Counted from the stretch's first letter, positions 52,202 to 61,576 are shown. The stretch: DNA of 64,000 bases from Chitinophagaceae bacterium (GCA_016787085.1 JAEUVJ010000053.1:350360-414359), one strand, 5' to 3'. Made by a program: numbers and translations. Notes: generated by a model from the letters alone, not told the origin.

Positions 52202-53245
52202 ATGGCGCTCTTTAAAACATTCGGCAGCAACCCTTCAGGGAAAGACCTGGCGGAAATAGTTGCATCTGTTAACTATAAGAACAAAGTATTTCATAACAAT
52301 ACCGAAACGATCACTTTACGTGAGGGCGTTTCGTATATAAAGCTGACCTGGCGTTTCCTGAATAAGCCGAAGTACACGGCGCCCTCTTTCCCTTTGCCTT
52401 CCATAAGAACCGATCTGAAATCGGTTGCAAAGGATAAGCCTGTCATTATATGGTTTGGCCATTCTTCGTATTTGATCTTTATCAATGGTAAAACTATTCT
52501 TGTGGACCCTGTTTTAAGCGGGTATGCGTCCCCGTTCTCCTTTACCGGCAAAAGTTTCAGAGGTTCGGATGTGTATGATACCGGCGATCTTCCGGAGATT
52601 GACCTGCTGATACTGACCCACGATCACTATGATCACCTGGACTATCAGACAGTATTGAAATTAAAGAACAGGACAAAGGCAATATGTACCTCATTAGGCG
52701 TCGGTTCCCATTTACAGTACTGGGGATTTGATAAAACGATGATCACCGGGTTTGATTGGTGGGATAGCCGTCATGTTTTTGAAGACACCATTTTGACCGC
52801 GGCACCGGCCCGTCATTTTTCCGGCCGGTCATTTACACGAAATAAAACACTCTGGTCATCTTTTATCCTTCAATCAGGAGGTTATAGAATTTATATTGGC
52901 AGTGACAGCGGATATGGCTCACACTTCACAGATATCGGGAATAAATATGGCCCCTTTGATATTGCATTACTGGAAGCAGGCCAGTATAATACGGATTGGC
53001 CGGATATACATATGATGCCGGAACAAACAGTACAGGCTTCACTTGATCTGAAGGCAAAAGTATTGATGCCTGTTCACTGGGGTAAGTTTGCATTGGCCCT
53101 TCATCCGTGGGATGAACCTGTGAAAAGGGTTCTGGCCAAAGCAAAAGAGCTGAATGTGGCAGTTGCCACGCCCATGATCGGCGAACAGGTGATAATAAGC
53201 GGGAATTATCCTTCATCAGCATGGTGGGAAAACATCAGCTCCTGA
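52202..53245 (+). CDS. MBL-fold metallo-hydrolase (UlaG/NAPE-PLD-like)
   Basis: The 347-residue protein has the metallo-beta-lactamase motif THDHYDHLD (His140, His142, Asp144, His145), preceded by IIWFGHSSYLIFINGKTILVDPVL, then ARHFSGRS, YIGSDSGYG and PVHWGKFALALHPWDEP. The order and the HSS-F---G--ILVDP start match the UlaG / NAPE-PLD-like lactonase-phospholipase D subgroup. The substrate is unknown. It has a good promoter upstream and no partner gene. Confidence 0.92.
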   Translation: MALFKTFGSNPSGKDLAEIVASVNYKNKVFHNNTETITLREGVSYIKLTWRFLNKPKYTAPSFPLPSIRTDLKSVAKDKPVIIWFGHSSYLIFINGKTILVDPVLSGYASPFSFTGKSFRGSDVYDTGDLPEIDLLILTHDHYDHLDYQTVLKLKNRTKAICTSLGVGSHLQYWGFDKTMITGFDWWDSRHVFEDTILTAAPARHFSGRSFTRNKTLWSSFILQSGGYRIYIGSDSGYGSHFTDIGNKYGPFDIALLEAGQYNTDWPDIHMMPEQTVQASLDLKAKVLMPVHWGKFALALHPWDEPVKRVLAKAKELNVAVATPMIGEQVIISGNYPSSAWWENISS

Positions 53246-53264
53246 GTTTTGCAATTGCTGGCTT

Positions 53265-53969
53265 TTACTCATGAATGATCCTTCCGTTACCGCTTGTAAC
53301 CAGGTTGGTAACCGGCGGATTTCCCCTGTAATAAACCCTGCTTTCCCCTGACGCCTCTGCAAAAAACCTCTCTACAGGTTGCACATATGCTTTTGCGGTA
53401 CCCGATACGCTTATATCTACTTCTGTGGCGGTAGTAGTATAAGAATTTAGTTTGGAGTTGCCCGACAAATTCCCGTAAAGGCTTTCTGTATCGCCGGTCA
53501 GATGAAGAATGGAAGTGCCCGACAGATCAATTTGTGCGTTGATGGCTGTTCCGCTTACCGTACATTCAGCATCACCGGAAAGAACATTGCGGATAACATT
53601 GTGCTGTCCTGCAAAGCCGCTGATAGTAGCTTTGGCGCCTCCGCTCAGGTCAAGAGACAGCAGGCTGGGCAGCGTGATCGTAAGATCAACCCGGTAACGG
53701 TTCTTTTTATAGTTTTTGTATTTGATGTCGAGCAGACCGGCTGTTGTTATGGTTATATCCAGGTCGGCAAGGTCATCCGCACAACCCCTTGCCTTAACGC
53801 TGAAATCATTGCCTTTGGAAATAGTGAGTCCGAAGGTTTCACCTGTACGGATACGGGTGAAGTCAGTGAAAGCAAGGGTTTGTTCAATGGCGCCGGGACA
53901 TTCTTTCTTTTCTTTTTCACACGAGGCGAGGCTGATGACCAACGCCGCGATCAGGAGATACTTTTTCAT
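53265..53969 (-). CDS. head-GIN (DUF2807) lipoprotein
   Basis: The 234-residue protein has a lipobox SLASC (Cys17) and the head-GIN beta-solenoid pattern: repeated short strands with G-x-A/S (DLSGGAKATISGFAGQHNVIRNVLSGDAECTVSGTAINAQIDLSGTSIL is one stretch) and final SGESRVYYRGNP. Such proteins are common in Bacteroidota with no proven role. A TACTTTTG box on the minus strand at 54010-54017 may be its promoter. Confidence 0.87.
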   Translation of the reverse strand: MKKYLLIAALVISLASCEKEKKECPGAIEQTLAFTDFTRIRTGETFGLTISKGNDFSVKARGCADDLADLDITITTAGLLDIKYKNYKKNRYRVDLTITLPSLLSLDLSGGAKATISGFAGQHNVIRNVLSGDAECTVSGTAINAQIDLSGTSILHLTGDTESLYGNLSGNSKLNSYTTTATEVDISVSGTAKAYVQPVERFFAEASGESRVYYRGNPPVTNLVTSGNGRIIHE

Positions 53970-54009
53970 ACCAGAGGTGTAAGGTTTAATGGTTTTTGAT
54001 TTCTGAGAG

Positions 54010-54017
54010 CAAAAGTA
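54010..54017 (-). promoter_or_regulatory. putative -7 box of the head-GIN gene
   Basis: TACTTTTG on the minus strand, a TAnnTTTG match, lies 40 bases before the ATG at 53969. Confidence 0.4.
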
Positions 54018-54196
54018 TCCGGGTTGATAAATGATCTTGCGCTGATAGGGATGAGAGGAACTGTTTGTTAAAGAGAATTAAGAAAACATTCCGGAGCAAT
54101 GTTAATGACCGTTAGTAAAAATGAATAAATGTTTTATATCCTGTTGTATCCCTCCAGGGAATATTCTTTACTTTCGGAAAGTATAAATTGACCGAT

Positions 54197-54607
54197 ATGA
54201 ACAGATCAACCCGTCGCCGGTTCATTGGAGATACAGGTAAAGCAGCCATCGCCGGCACTATTTTATTGGCCACAGAACAGTCAACCGAAAAAGAAATGAA
54301 GAACGTTTTTGTACATCATGTTTATTTCTGGCTGAAAAATGCAGAAAGTAAGGAAGACCTGGATAAGCTGGTGGCCGGGTTAAAGAAACTTTCTGCGGTC
54401 AAAACCATTCAGCAATTTCATATCGGTAAGCCCGCAGGCACCAGCCGGGATGTCATTGACAGTTCCTATGCTGTTTCATGGCTTACCTTATTTGCTGCAA
54501 AAGCAGACCAGGATAGCTACCAGTCCGATCCCATTCACCTGAAGTTCGTAGAAGAGTGTTCTTCTCTTTGGAAAAAGGTAGTGGTATATGATTCAACAGA
54601 CCTGTAG
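54197..54607 (+). CDS. Dabb-domain protein with Tat-like signal
   Basis: The 136-residue protein starts at ATG 54197 (an in-frame TTG at 54188 is less likely). The leader MNRSTRRRFIGDTGKAAIAGTILLATEQ carries the Tat twin arginine (TRRRFIG). The rest is a stress-responsive A/B barrel (Dabb) domain: NVFVHHVYFWLKNAESKEDLDKLVAGL, then FHIGKPAGTSRDVIDSSYAVSWLTLFAAKADQDSYQSDPIHLKFVEE. Dabb domains are small dimeric ferredoxin-like barrels of unclear enzymatic use. It may be exported folded with a cofactor. Confidence 0.85.
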   Translation: MNRSTRRRFIGDTGKAAIAGTILLATEQSTEKEMKNVFVHHVYFWLKNAESKEDLDKLVAGLKKLSAVKTIQQFHIGKPAGTSRDVIDSSYAVSWLTLFAAKADQDSYQSDPIHLKFVEECSSLWKKVVVYDSTDL

Positions 54608-54669
54608 TCTGTTCACCCCCGGAAATCGCCCATACGTCAACCTTATTTTTGCCCGGCAAAAGCGGATAT

Positions 54670-54677
54670 TAGGTTTG
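54670..54677 (+). promoter_or_regulatory. putative -7 box of the acyltransferase operon
   Basis: TAGGTTTG matches TAnnTTTG and lies 16 bases before the ATG at 54694. Confidence 0.45.
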
Positions 54678-54693
54678 TATCAAATCAAAATGT

Positions 54694-55914
54694 ATGCAAA
54701 CTTCCTCCCGCCAGGCTTATCTCGACTGGCTTCGTATCGGGGCCATCATAGCTGTTCTTTTTTTCCATTCTTCCATGCCATTTGCGTCAGATGAAAAATG
54801 GCATATCGGGAATAAAGAAAGAAGCTACCTTTTTGCTGAGTTCGCTTTCTGGCTTAGCCGCTTCCGGATGCAACTGCTGTTCTTCATTTCCGGAGCTGTC
54901 AGTTACTATATGCTGAAGAAATACGATGGCAAATACTTCATCGCCCAGCGTTGGAAACGCCTGATGATCCCGCTGCTATTCGGTATGCTGGTGATAGTGC
55001 CGCCGCAGATATACATGGAGCGGGTCGCCAACGGCTATGCCGGCTCTTACTGGCAGTTTTACCCGACTGTGTTTGAATTCAGACCTTATCCCGGAGGGAA
55101 TACCAGCTGGCACCATCTCTGGTTCATCTTATACCTTTTTATCTATGATCTTATCAGTGTGCCACTGTTCAAATGGTTATTATTTGGAAAAGGAAGGAAA
55201 TTCACAGAAGAGAAATTAGGCTGGCTGGCAAAAGGCAAACGTATTTACCTGCTGATGATGCCCAGCATGATCGTCTTTGCAGGACTGATCCTGAAATTCC
55301 CCCGCAGCAATGCCCTTATTGGCGACTGGGCCATGCTTATTTATTGGTACCTGTTTGTGATACTGGGTTATCTTGTCATGTGCAACCTTGACCTCGTTGA
55401 AAGTATGGTGCGTAACAGGAGGTCTTCCATGCTGCTGGCATTCGGGTCGCTTATTTTCTGCAATTATTTTCGCTGGAATGGCAAAGAACCCTGGGATGTA
55501 TTGGGAGAGGGCTGGCGCCAGTCACCGCTCACTTATCTCTACCTGGCGGTATTTCCTCTGATTGCCTGGAGCTGGATACTGATGCTGACGGGGTATGCAA
55601 AAAAATATCTTGATAGACCCAAAGCGATCCTTTCGTATGTCAACCAGGCCATTTACCCGTTTTATATCCTTCATCAGACCGTCATTGTCATCCTTGCCTT
55701 TTATGTAGTGCAGGTGAATGAATCCATCTTATCAAAATATCTTTTCATAGTGGTGCTGACCTTTGTATTATCCATGTTCATCTATCATATCCTGATCCGG
55801 CCTTATAATGTCATGCGTGTCTTATTTGGCATGAAGCCGGTGAAGAAAGGTGAAATGACACAAACAGTAAAAGAGCAAAAACAGGAAAGGGAACCTGAAT
55901 TACAAATTGCGTAA
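54694..55914 (+). CDS. membrane acyltransferase family protein
   Basis: The 406-residue protein has about ten hydrophobic segments and the acyltransferase 3 signature near the start: RQAYLDWLRIGAIIAVLFFHSSMPF, with the conserved His. Further segments FFISGAVSYYM, SWHHLWFILYLFIYDL and YPFYILHQTVIVI fit the OpgC/AT3 group that acylates periplasmic glycans or lipids. It heads a three-gene operon with a LytS-type kinase (12 bases downstream) and a LytTR regulator. Confidence 0.9.
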   Translation: MQTSSRQAYLDWLRIGAIIAVLFFHSSMPFASDEKWHIGNKERSYLFAEFAFWLSRFRMQLLFFISGAVSYYMLKKYDGKYFIAQRWKRLMIPLLFGMLVIVPPQIYMERVANGYAGSYWQFYPTVFEFRPYPGGNTSWHHLWFILYLFIYDLISVPLFKWLLFGKGRKFTEEKLGWLAKGKRIYLLMMPSMIVFAGLILKFPRSNALIGDWAMLIYWYLFVILGYLVMCNLDLVESMVRNRRSSMLLAFGSLIFCNYFRWNGKEPWDVLGEGWRQSPLTYLYLAVFPLIAWSWILMLTGYAKKYLDRPKAILSYVNQAIYPFYILHQTVIVILAFYVVQVNESILSKYLFIVVLTFVLSMFIYHILIRPYNVMRVLFGMKPVKKGEMTQTVKEQKQEREPELQIA

Positions 55915-55926
55915 CTTTCTATTCAC

Positions 55927-56955
55927 ATGAAAAAGCTCTGGAGATACACATATCCTGCTTTATCCGGGTTGCTGATCTATGCTACAGTAAGGGTAGTAAA
56001 CGATACGGTAGCTGAGGTCAGGTTTTGGTACAGGGACTGGAGAATTAATGCCATCGAGATCATTACCTGTATGCTGATGGGTTACCTGCTGGATTTCTGC
56101 TTCAGAAAGCTATTCAGGAAGTTTGACAGGAGTATGCATCGCACGGCTGGTTACAAAACTGTGTTGTATGAACTGCTCTGGGTGACCATTATAGTGGAGG
56201 TCAGTGTCAACCTGGTGATCACCCCGATGGCGGCTTTGACAGATAATGGTCTTTCATGGGGGGATTTCGCTATTATCAATATCATTCCGTTGTTGTATTG
56301 CCTGATCTATTATACGGCTGTAAGAAGCAATAAGCTGTTGCAGGCATATGTGAACAATAAGCTGCAACTGGAGAAAGTGGCCAATGACCAGTTACAGACA
56401 GAACTCAAATTCCTGAAAGCACAATATCATCCGCATTTTTTATTCAATGCACTTAATACGATCTATTTCCAGATGGATGACAACGTAGGGGAGGCCAAAA
56501 AGACGATCGAAAAGTTCTCTGAATTATTGCGCTACCAGTTGTATGATCAGCAACAGACCGTTCCGGTGAGCCAGGAGATAGAGTACCTGAAGAATTTTAT
56601 AGATATTCAGAAGGTAAGGTCATCTGAGCGGCTGCAACTACAAACGCATTTTGATCAGGCACTCAACGGTCAGCAGGTATATCCTTTATTATTCCTGCCA
56701 TTGGTGGAAAATGCTTTCAAATACGTCGGCGGCGATTACCGGATCAGTATTGATGCCATAACCAATGCAAAAGGAATTGAGTTCACGGTCAGTAACTCTT
56801 TACCGTCTCAGGACCTGGACATAAAACAAAATGGTATAGGATTGGAAAACCTGAAGAGAAGACTGGAATTACTTTATCCCGGGAAACACGAACTTTCCCT
56901 GCAAAAGGACGACAATGGATTTAAAGCAAAACTGAAACTGAATACAGGCGTATGA
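55927..56955 (+). CDS. LytS/YehU-family sensor histidine kinase
   Basis: The 342-residue protein has four membrane segments in the first 135 residues, then a linker helix and a HisKA-like His_kinase domain: LKAQYHPHFLFNALNTIYF, in which His170 is the likely phosphoacceptor. The ATPase part has FLPLVENAFKYVGG (N box) and NGIGLENLKRRLELLYPG (G box). There is no periplasmic sensor domain of note. It is co-transcribed with its response regulator (ATGA overlap). Confidence 0.92.
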   Translation: MKKLWRYTYPALSGLLIYATVRVVNDTVAEVRFWYRDWRINAIEIITCMLMGYLLDFCFRKLFRKFDRSMHRTAGYKTVLYELLWVTIIVEVSVNLVITPMAALTDNGLSWGDFAIINIIPLLYCLIYYTAVRSNKLLQAYVNNKLQLEKVANDQLQTELKFLKAQYHPHFLFNALNTIYFQMDDNVGEAKKTIEKFSELLRYQLYDQQQTVPVSQEIEYLKNFIDIQKVRSSERLQLQTHFDQALNGQQVYPLLFLPLVENAFKYVGGDYRISIDAITNAKGIEFTVSNSLPSQDLDIKQNGIGLENLKRRLELLYPGKHELSLQKDDNGFKAKLKLNTGV

Positions 56956-57653
56956 AGATCAAATGTGTGATAACCGACGATGAACCTATGGCCCGCAAAG
57001 GCCTGCAGAGCTATATTGAGAAAATAGATTTTCTTGAACTGGCAGGAGTTTGTGAAGATGCCATTCAGCTTAATTCATTATTGAAGCAGGCGCCTGTGCA
57101 ATTACTTTTTCTCGACATAGAGATGCCTTATGTTAACGGTATTGATTTTCTGAAAAATCATCCCGATCCCCCGAAAGTGATCTTTACGACCGCGTATGAG
57201 CAATATGCGCTGAAAGGGTATGAGTTGGATGTGCTGGATTATTTACTCAAACCGATCTCGTTTGACCGTTTTTTAAAAGCAGCTAATAAAGCCTATGACT
57301 GGTTTCAGGCAAAAGGTACCGCATCGCAGGACTACATTTTTGTAAAGGCCAACAGTAAACTGGAGAAGATAGACCTCGCAGACATACTTTTTGCTGAGGC
57401 GATGGAAAACTATGTTGCCATCTATACCCGGCAGCAGAAGTTCATTGCCAATACCACGCTGAAAGGGCTGCAGGAAAAACTGCCCCCGGCTTCCTTTATA
57501 CAATCGCATAAATCATATATCATCAATATTCAATCCGTTCGTTCGGTGGAAGGTAATATCATGAACATTGATAAATACCAGGTGCCTATCAGCAAATACC
57601 AGAAAGAAGAAGTGATGGAGAAAATGGTCAATAGTAAGCTGCTGAAAAAATAA
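56952..57653 (+). CDS. LytTR-family response regulator
   Basis: The 233-residue protein has a receiver domain with the phosphoacceptor Asp55 in LLFLDIEMPY and an acidic pocket TDDEP at 8-12; Lys in the KPIS motif at about 99 completes the set. A LytTR DNA-binding domain (about 115-225) follows: YIFVKANSKLEKIDLADILFAEAMENYVAIYT...FIQSHKSYIINI. It is coupled to the LytS-type kinase and probably controls the preceding acyltransferase or other surface genes. Confidence 0.94.
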   Translation: MKIKCVITDDEPMARKGLQSYIEKIDFLELAGVCEDAIQLNSLLKQAPVQLLFLDIEMPYVNGIDFLKNHPDPPKVIFTTAYEQYALKGYELDVLDYLLKPISFDRFLKAANKAYDWFQAKGTASQDYIFVKANSKLEKIDLADILFAEAMENYVAIYTRQQKFIANTTLKGLQEKLPPASFIQSHKSYIINIQSVRSVEGNIMNIDKYQVPISKYQKEEVMEKMVNSKLLKK

Positions 57654-57725
57654 TTCAAAATTTTACCGGCGGTGGTGGTGATCTGCCTGTTTCCCTTAAC
57701 TTGAAAGCTTAACCAGATCACCAGC

Positions 57726-58814
57726 ATGAAACGATTATTATTCTTACTCTGCCTGCCGGCATCGCTTTACAGCGGTGCCCAGTCAACCCCTAAAATGTTT
57801 TTTGAAACATACAATCCGCCTTCAACATTAGTAGTTCCGGAACATAAGCTCACTAAAGCCAAATTCCCTTTTATTGATGTGCACAACCACCAGTTCCAGA
57901 TGCCTTCTATGGACCTGGGTACACTGATCAGTGAAATGGATAAATTGAACATGAAGGTGATGGTGAACCTGAGCGGACAGAGCGGGGAAACTTTAAAAAG
58001 ATCAGCTGATAATATAAAAGCCAATTACCCGAAGCGATTCATTGTTTTCGCCAATGTTGATTTCAGAAGGGTAGGAGAAGAAGGCTGGGGAGAGAAAGCT
58101 GCCAGGCAATTAGAAGAAGATGTAAAGAACGGGGCCAATGGTCTCAAAATATACAAAAGCCTTGGGTTCTCTGTCAATGATATCAATGGGAAAAGAGTGA
58201 CCATCGATGACCCGCGGCTTGATCCGGTCTGGAAGAAGGCAGGGGAACTGAAGATACCGGTGCTTATACATACAGCCGACCCCAAACCATTCTGGCAGCC
58301 GATGGATGACAAGAATGAGCGCTGGCTGGAACTGGCGCTAAATCCCAACCGCAAAAGAGGGGACACCAATCCTGCACCCTGGGATACATTGATAGCTGAG
58401 CAGCATCGTATGTTCAAAAAGCATCCTAAGACAACTTTTATCGCTGCTCATTTTGGCTGGTACCCGAATGACCTTGCAAAACTGGGACAGCTATTGGACG
58501 AAATGCCCAATGTGGTAGTAGAATTCGGGGCAGTAATAGCAGAACTTGGAAGACAGCCACGGACGGCCAAACAGTTTTTTACCCGGTATCAGGATCGTAT
58601 CTTATTTGGAAAAGATAGCTGGGTGCCGGATGAGTATGCCACTTATTTCAGGGTATTGGAAACAGAGGATGAGTATTTCCCTTATCATAAGAAGTACCAC
58701 GCCTTCTGGGCCATGTACGGGATGGGACTGCCTGATCCCATCCTGAAAAAGATATATTATAAAAACGCATTGCGGATCATACCGAATATAGACAAGACCC
58801 TGTTCCCCGAATAA
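57726..58814 (+). CDS. secreted amidohydrolase-family protein
   Basis: The 362-residue protein has a signal peptide (MKRLLFLLCLPASLYSGAQS) and an amidohydrolase TIM-barrel of the amidohydro_2 type: FIDVHNHQF (metal His53/His55), NGLKIYKSLGF with the conserved Lys region, VLIHTADP and FIAAHFGW with later metal His, and ILFGKDSWVPDEY with the catalytic Asp. It should be a periplasmic or exported hydrolase or decarboxylase of unknown substrate. Confidence 0.9.
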   Translation: MKRLLFLLCLPASLYSGAQSTPKMFFETYNPPSTLVVPEHKLTKAKFPFIDVHNHQFQMPSMDLGTLISEMDKLNMKVMVNLSGQSGETLKRSADNIKANYPKRFIVFANVDFRRVGEEGWGEKAARQLEEDVKNGANGLKIYKSLGFSVNDINGKRVTIDDPRLDPVWKKAGELKIPVLIHTADPKPFWQPMDDKNERWLELALNPNRKRGDTNPAPWDTLIAEQHRMFKKHPKTTFIAAHFGWYPNDLAKLGQLLDEMPNVVVEFGAVIAELGRQPRTAKQFFTRYQDRILFGKDSWVPDEYATYFRVLETEDEYFPYHKKYHAFWAMYGMGLPDPILKKIYYKNALRIIPNIDKTLFPE

Positions 58815-58866
58815 AAATCATATTTCAGCAATCAACTATTGCCTACTTTCATGGCCGCTTAATTAT

Positions 58867-59580
58867 ATGAAGATGCCAATGCCTTCCCGACTCCTGTTAC
58901 TGCCATTACTTTCTTTTATTTCAATTACCCTTTCAGCCCAGGATTGTGCGGTTGACAAAGAAGCATTGAAAGGAACCTATTCCGGTGATTGCAAAAAAGG
59001 CAAGGCCAATGGTACAGGTAAGGCCGTGGGTACCGACACGTACGAGGGAGAATTCAAATCAGGACTACCCGACGGAAAAGGTATTTATACCTGGAGCAAT
59101 GGGAATACTCATTCGGGAAAATTTGTAAAAGGACTGCGTGAAGGGAAAGGTATCGCTGTATTCAAAAGGGCCAGCGCACCAGACAGTACGGTAGAAGGCT
59201 ATTGGAAAAATGACCTCTATGCCGGTAAGTATGAGAAGCCGTACAAGATCTATTTTACCAGTAAGTCTATAACGGAAACGGAAGTTGAATTCAGGAAAGA
59301 CACGCATAATCAGGTCACTTTTTTTATCACCAACACCTCCGGGGGCGGTATGGACCTGAAAGGGGAAGAAACACCGAGAATGGACGTCAGCGAGGTGCAG
59401 ATGGTGACGGGCGCCTATGCACGGATATTTAAGAACAGTAACCATGCAAAGAAGACAGAGACCATTATCTACGACCTCACCTGCCCGGCCCGTATGAAAG
59501 TGATCATTGAATCTGAGCAGATCGAGATCGAATTCCTGGAAGCAGGTATCTACACCGTCAATATCCGGATCAATGGATAG
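58867..59580 (+). CDS. secreted MORN-repeat protein
   Basis: The 237-residue protein has a signal (MKMPMPSRLLLLPLLSFISITLSA). Residues 35-105 carry MORN-type repeats with the Y-G-x-x-G-KG/GKG pattern (GTYSGDCKKGKANG, TYEGEFKSGLPDGKGIYTWSNG, THSGKFVKGLREGKGIAVF). A C-terminal beta domain (PYKIYFTSKSITETEVEF...) follows. MORN repeats mediate lipid or protein contact; the role here is unknown. It converges on a gene whose end is 16 bases away. Confidence 0.85.
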   Translation: MKMPMPSRLLLLPLLSFISITLSAQDCAVDKEALKGTYSGDCKKGKANGTGKAVGTDTYEGEFKSGLPDGKGIYTWSNGNTHSGKFVKGLREGKGIAVFKRASAPDSTVEGYWKNDLYAGKYEKPYKIYFTSKSITETEVEFRKDTHNQVTFFITNTSGGGMDLKGEETPRMDVSEVQMVTGAYARIFKNSNHAKKTETIIYDLTCPARMKVIIESEQIEIEFLEAGIYTVNIRING

Positions 59581-59596
59581 GATACCAGGAAGAGGC

Positions 59597-60352
59597 TTAT
59601 TCCGGCGTCGCCAGTTTTATCTTATACCGGGTAATGGTCCCGAAATGCTCCTCCATCTTTAAAACCTCATGCGTTTTCCTGCTTAACCACCAGGTGCTGT
59701 TTCCCCGGTTATTGCCGTATTCAGTATAAAGCTTAAAACAATCTATCCATTCACCATTTACCGTGGCGATCTTTTCACTGCCCGTTACGGTATAGCTGTA
59801 CCAGGCAGGCAATGTTTTACTGCCGGGATGATAGAAGCTGATCACAAAGGTCTTCCCTTCCTGCAGGGGCAGCAATGGGAATGTCTCCAGGTCCAGTTCC
59901 CAGTTATGAGTGGTGACGATCGGATATACCTTATTTTTCTTTCTCATCGCATCGGCTATCGGGTCCACTGCCAGGAACTCCGGGGCATACAGGTTATAGA
60001 CCTCTCCTCCGGTTTTAGGGTTCTGCGTACTGTGATAAACGGGAGTGAAGGTGACCGGGTCCACTACACTCAATACCTCCCGCTGGTTAAAGCCGGTATC
60101 GCTGGTGGTCCATTGCTGGCGGATAACAATGGCATCGCTGTCATGCCATTTTTCCCTTGCAGCGGTTCTTTCCCATAGCCAGATGCTCTTTTTTTTGCCC
60201 TCTGCAGTTTTGATATAAACGAGGTAGCGCTGGGTACCTTTCGGGAGATAGGATAACTTCAGTTTGCCATCACCCGCATGAATGGTATCGGTGTTTTGAG
60301 ACTGTACCGTGGTAACGGCTACCAGGGAAATGATCAGTAAAATGGCTTTCAT
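59597..60352 (-). CDS. secreted hypothetical protein
   Basis: The 251-residue protein starts at ATG 60352 (a Met directly before it is equally possible; the longer frame to 60535 lacks a signal and is rejected). Signal peptide MKAILLIISLVAVTTVQSQ, then a beta-rich fold with a W-x-W stretch (SIWLWERTAAREKWHD) and alternating strands (PVYHSTQNPKTGGEVYNLYAPE). No family is recognised with confidence. Confidence 0.75.
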   Translation of the reverse strand: MKAILLIISLVAVTTVQSQNTDTIHAGDGKLKLSYLPKGTQRYLVYIKTAEGKKKSIWLWERTAAREKWHDSDAIVIRQQWTTSDTGFNQREVLSVVDPVTFTPVYHSTQNPKTGGEVYNLYAPEFLAVDPIADAMRKKNKVYPIVTTHNWELDLETFPLLPLQEGKTFVISFYHPGSKTLPAWYSYTVTGSEKIATVNGEWIDCFKLYTEYGNNRGNSTWWLSRKTHEVLKMEEHFGTITRYKIKLATPE

Positions 60353-60641
60353 CATTGGTGATTTAGGGGATAAAAGTAGCGGTTTCGCTGAGCGGGAGAG
60401 GGTATAAGTAGCCAACAGGCTGATAGCGGAAGTGAACTGCACCGGTGTGGCGTGTACTGCCTGTAAGGTCATTTTCATTGGGGAAATGGCTTCCTGTACT
60501 TGTATTTTCATTGGAGGTTGCTCACATTTTCCCAATGAAAAGGTGTATAAAAAAAACCAGCTTCATTATTTGGGAATCAGAAATAATCTATATTTGGCAC
60601 AGGTAAAACTGAATACCCATTAAAAATCTAAATTAAAAACA

Positions 60642-61004
60642 ATGGCAAAAAAAACAGCTAAGAAGAAAGCAGCTAAGAAAGCCGCCAAAAAACCTGCTGC
60701 TAAAAAAGCAGTAAAGAAAGCCGCTAAAAAACCGGCTAAGAAAAAATCAGCCCGTAAACCGAATGCAGCCTTTATGAAAGCGCTTACGCCAAGCGCAGAC
60801 CTCGCAGCAGTAGTAGGAGCTAAACCGCTTCCCCGTACTGAAGTAGTAAAAAAACTGTGGGCTTATATCAAAGCCAACAAACTGCAGGATGCCAAGAACA
60901 GACGCAACGTAAATGCTGATGCTAAGCTGAAACCGATCTTCGGTGGCAAGGCCCAGGTATCTATGTTTGATATGGCAAAGCTCATTTCAAAACACCTGAA
61001 ATAG
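60642..61004 (+). CDS. SWIB-domain protein with a histone-like lysine/alanine tail
   Basis: The 120-residue protein has an N-terminal 38 residues rich in Lys and Ala (AKKAAKKPAAKKAVKK-type repeats), like bacterial histone H1-like proteins. A SWIB/MDM2 domain (about 45-119) follows: LTPSADLAAVVGAKPLPRTEVVKKLWAYIKANKLQDAKNRRNVNADAKLKPIFGGKAQVSMFDMAKLISKHL. It should be a basic nucleoid-associated protein that binds DNA or another protein. Such fusions occur in Chlamydiae and several other bacteria. A terminator follows. Confidence 0.93.
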   Translation: MAKKTAKKKAAKKAAKKPAAKKAVKKAAKKPAKKKSARKPNAAFMKALTPSADLAAVVGAKPLPRTEVVKKLWAYIKANKLQDAKNRRNVNADAKLKPIFGGKAQVSMFDMAKLISKHLK

Positions 61005-61027
61005 TCATAGCGACTTCAACGTATAAC

Positions 61028-61050
61028 GGGCCTCTTCTTGAGGCCCTTTT
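61028..61050 (+). terminator. Rho-independent terminator after the SWIB gene
   Basis: GGGCCTC-TTCTT-GAGGCCC is a perfect 7-bp stem followed by TTTTTATT. Confidence 0.85.
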
Positions 61051-61157
61051 TATTGGTACATTCTTCCCGTTCATTCAAATCCCCGGCGTACTACCAGGAA
61101 TTATGTAAACCGTTTATAAACATGTTATTCCTCACATACTGCTTTACATAGGAACCC

Positions 61158-61187
61158 CATGTTAGCGGTAGTTCATGTTAGCGGAAG
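61158..61187. repeat. tandem CATGTTAGCGG direct repeat
   Basis: CATGTTAGCGGTAG at 61158-61171 and CATGTTAGCGGAAG at 61174-61187 repeat with a 16-base period, just beyond the 3' end of the next gene. The CATGTTA part recurs at 61779-61785. Confidence 0.75.
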
Positions 61188-61201
61188 CATTCACTTTCCT
61201 T

Positions 61202-61576
61202 TTATTGCCAGAAACTGAACAATCTCTTAAAAATAATTCTATCGGTAAAAGCTGCTAAAAGCACACCTGATGCGTACATCACGTAATCAAAGGGGTCAAA
61301 AACTCTTGCCAGGGCATAAAAGCCAAAATACTGTAAAGTTTCAGATAAAGAGCAAAGGGCAAAGATGGTAACTGCTTTTATATACCATTTTCGGATAAGC
61401 TTGTATTTGTCTTCTAAAAGTACCAGGAGCAAATAATAGCCAAATGGAATAGCAATATCTGCAAAGTAGTTATGGAAAAAGCGATGAATATTTTCACTTG
61501 CCCAATCAGCTCCAATTATAAAAAGGCTGGCGATAATTAGTAATGTGATAACTACAACTAGTCTTTTGTTGTTCAT
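61202..61576 (-). CDS. small membrane protein (DUF2809/VanZ-like)
   Basis: The 124-residue protein has four hydrophobic segments (about 5-24, 36-55, 68-90, 97-115) and a C-terminal FDPFDYVMYASGVLLAAFTDRIIF stretch that fits the DPLDY-A-G pattern of DUF2809/VanZ-like membrane proteins. The function is unknown. It lies alone on the minus strand, with GTTAGC-bearing sequences on both sides. Confidence 0.7.
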   Translation of the reverse strand: MNNKRLVVVITLLIIASLFIIGADWASENIHRFFHNYFADIAIPFGYYLLLVLLEDKYKLIRKWYIKAVTIFALCSLSETLQYFGFYALARVFDPFDYVMYASGVLLAAFTDRIIFKRLFSFWQ

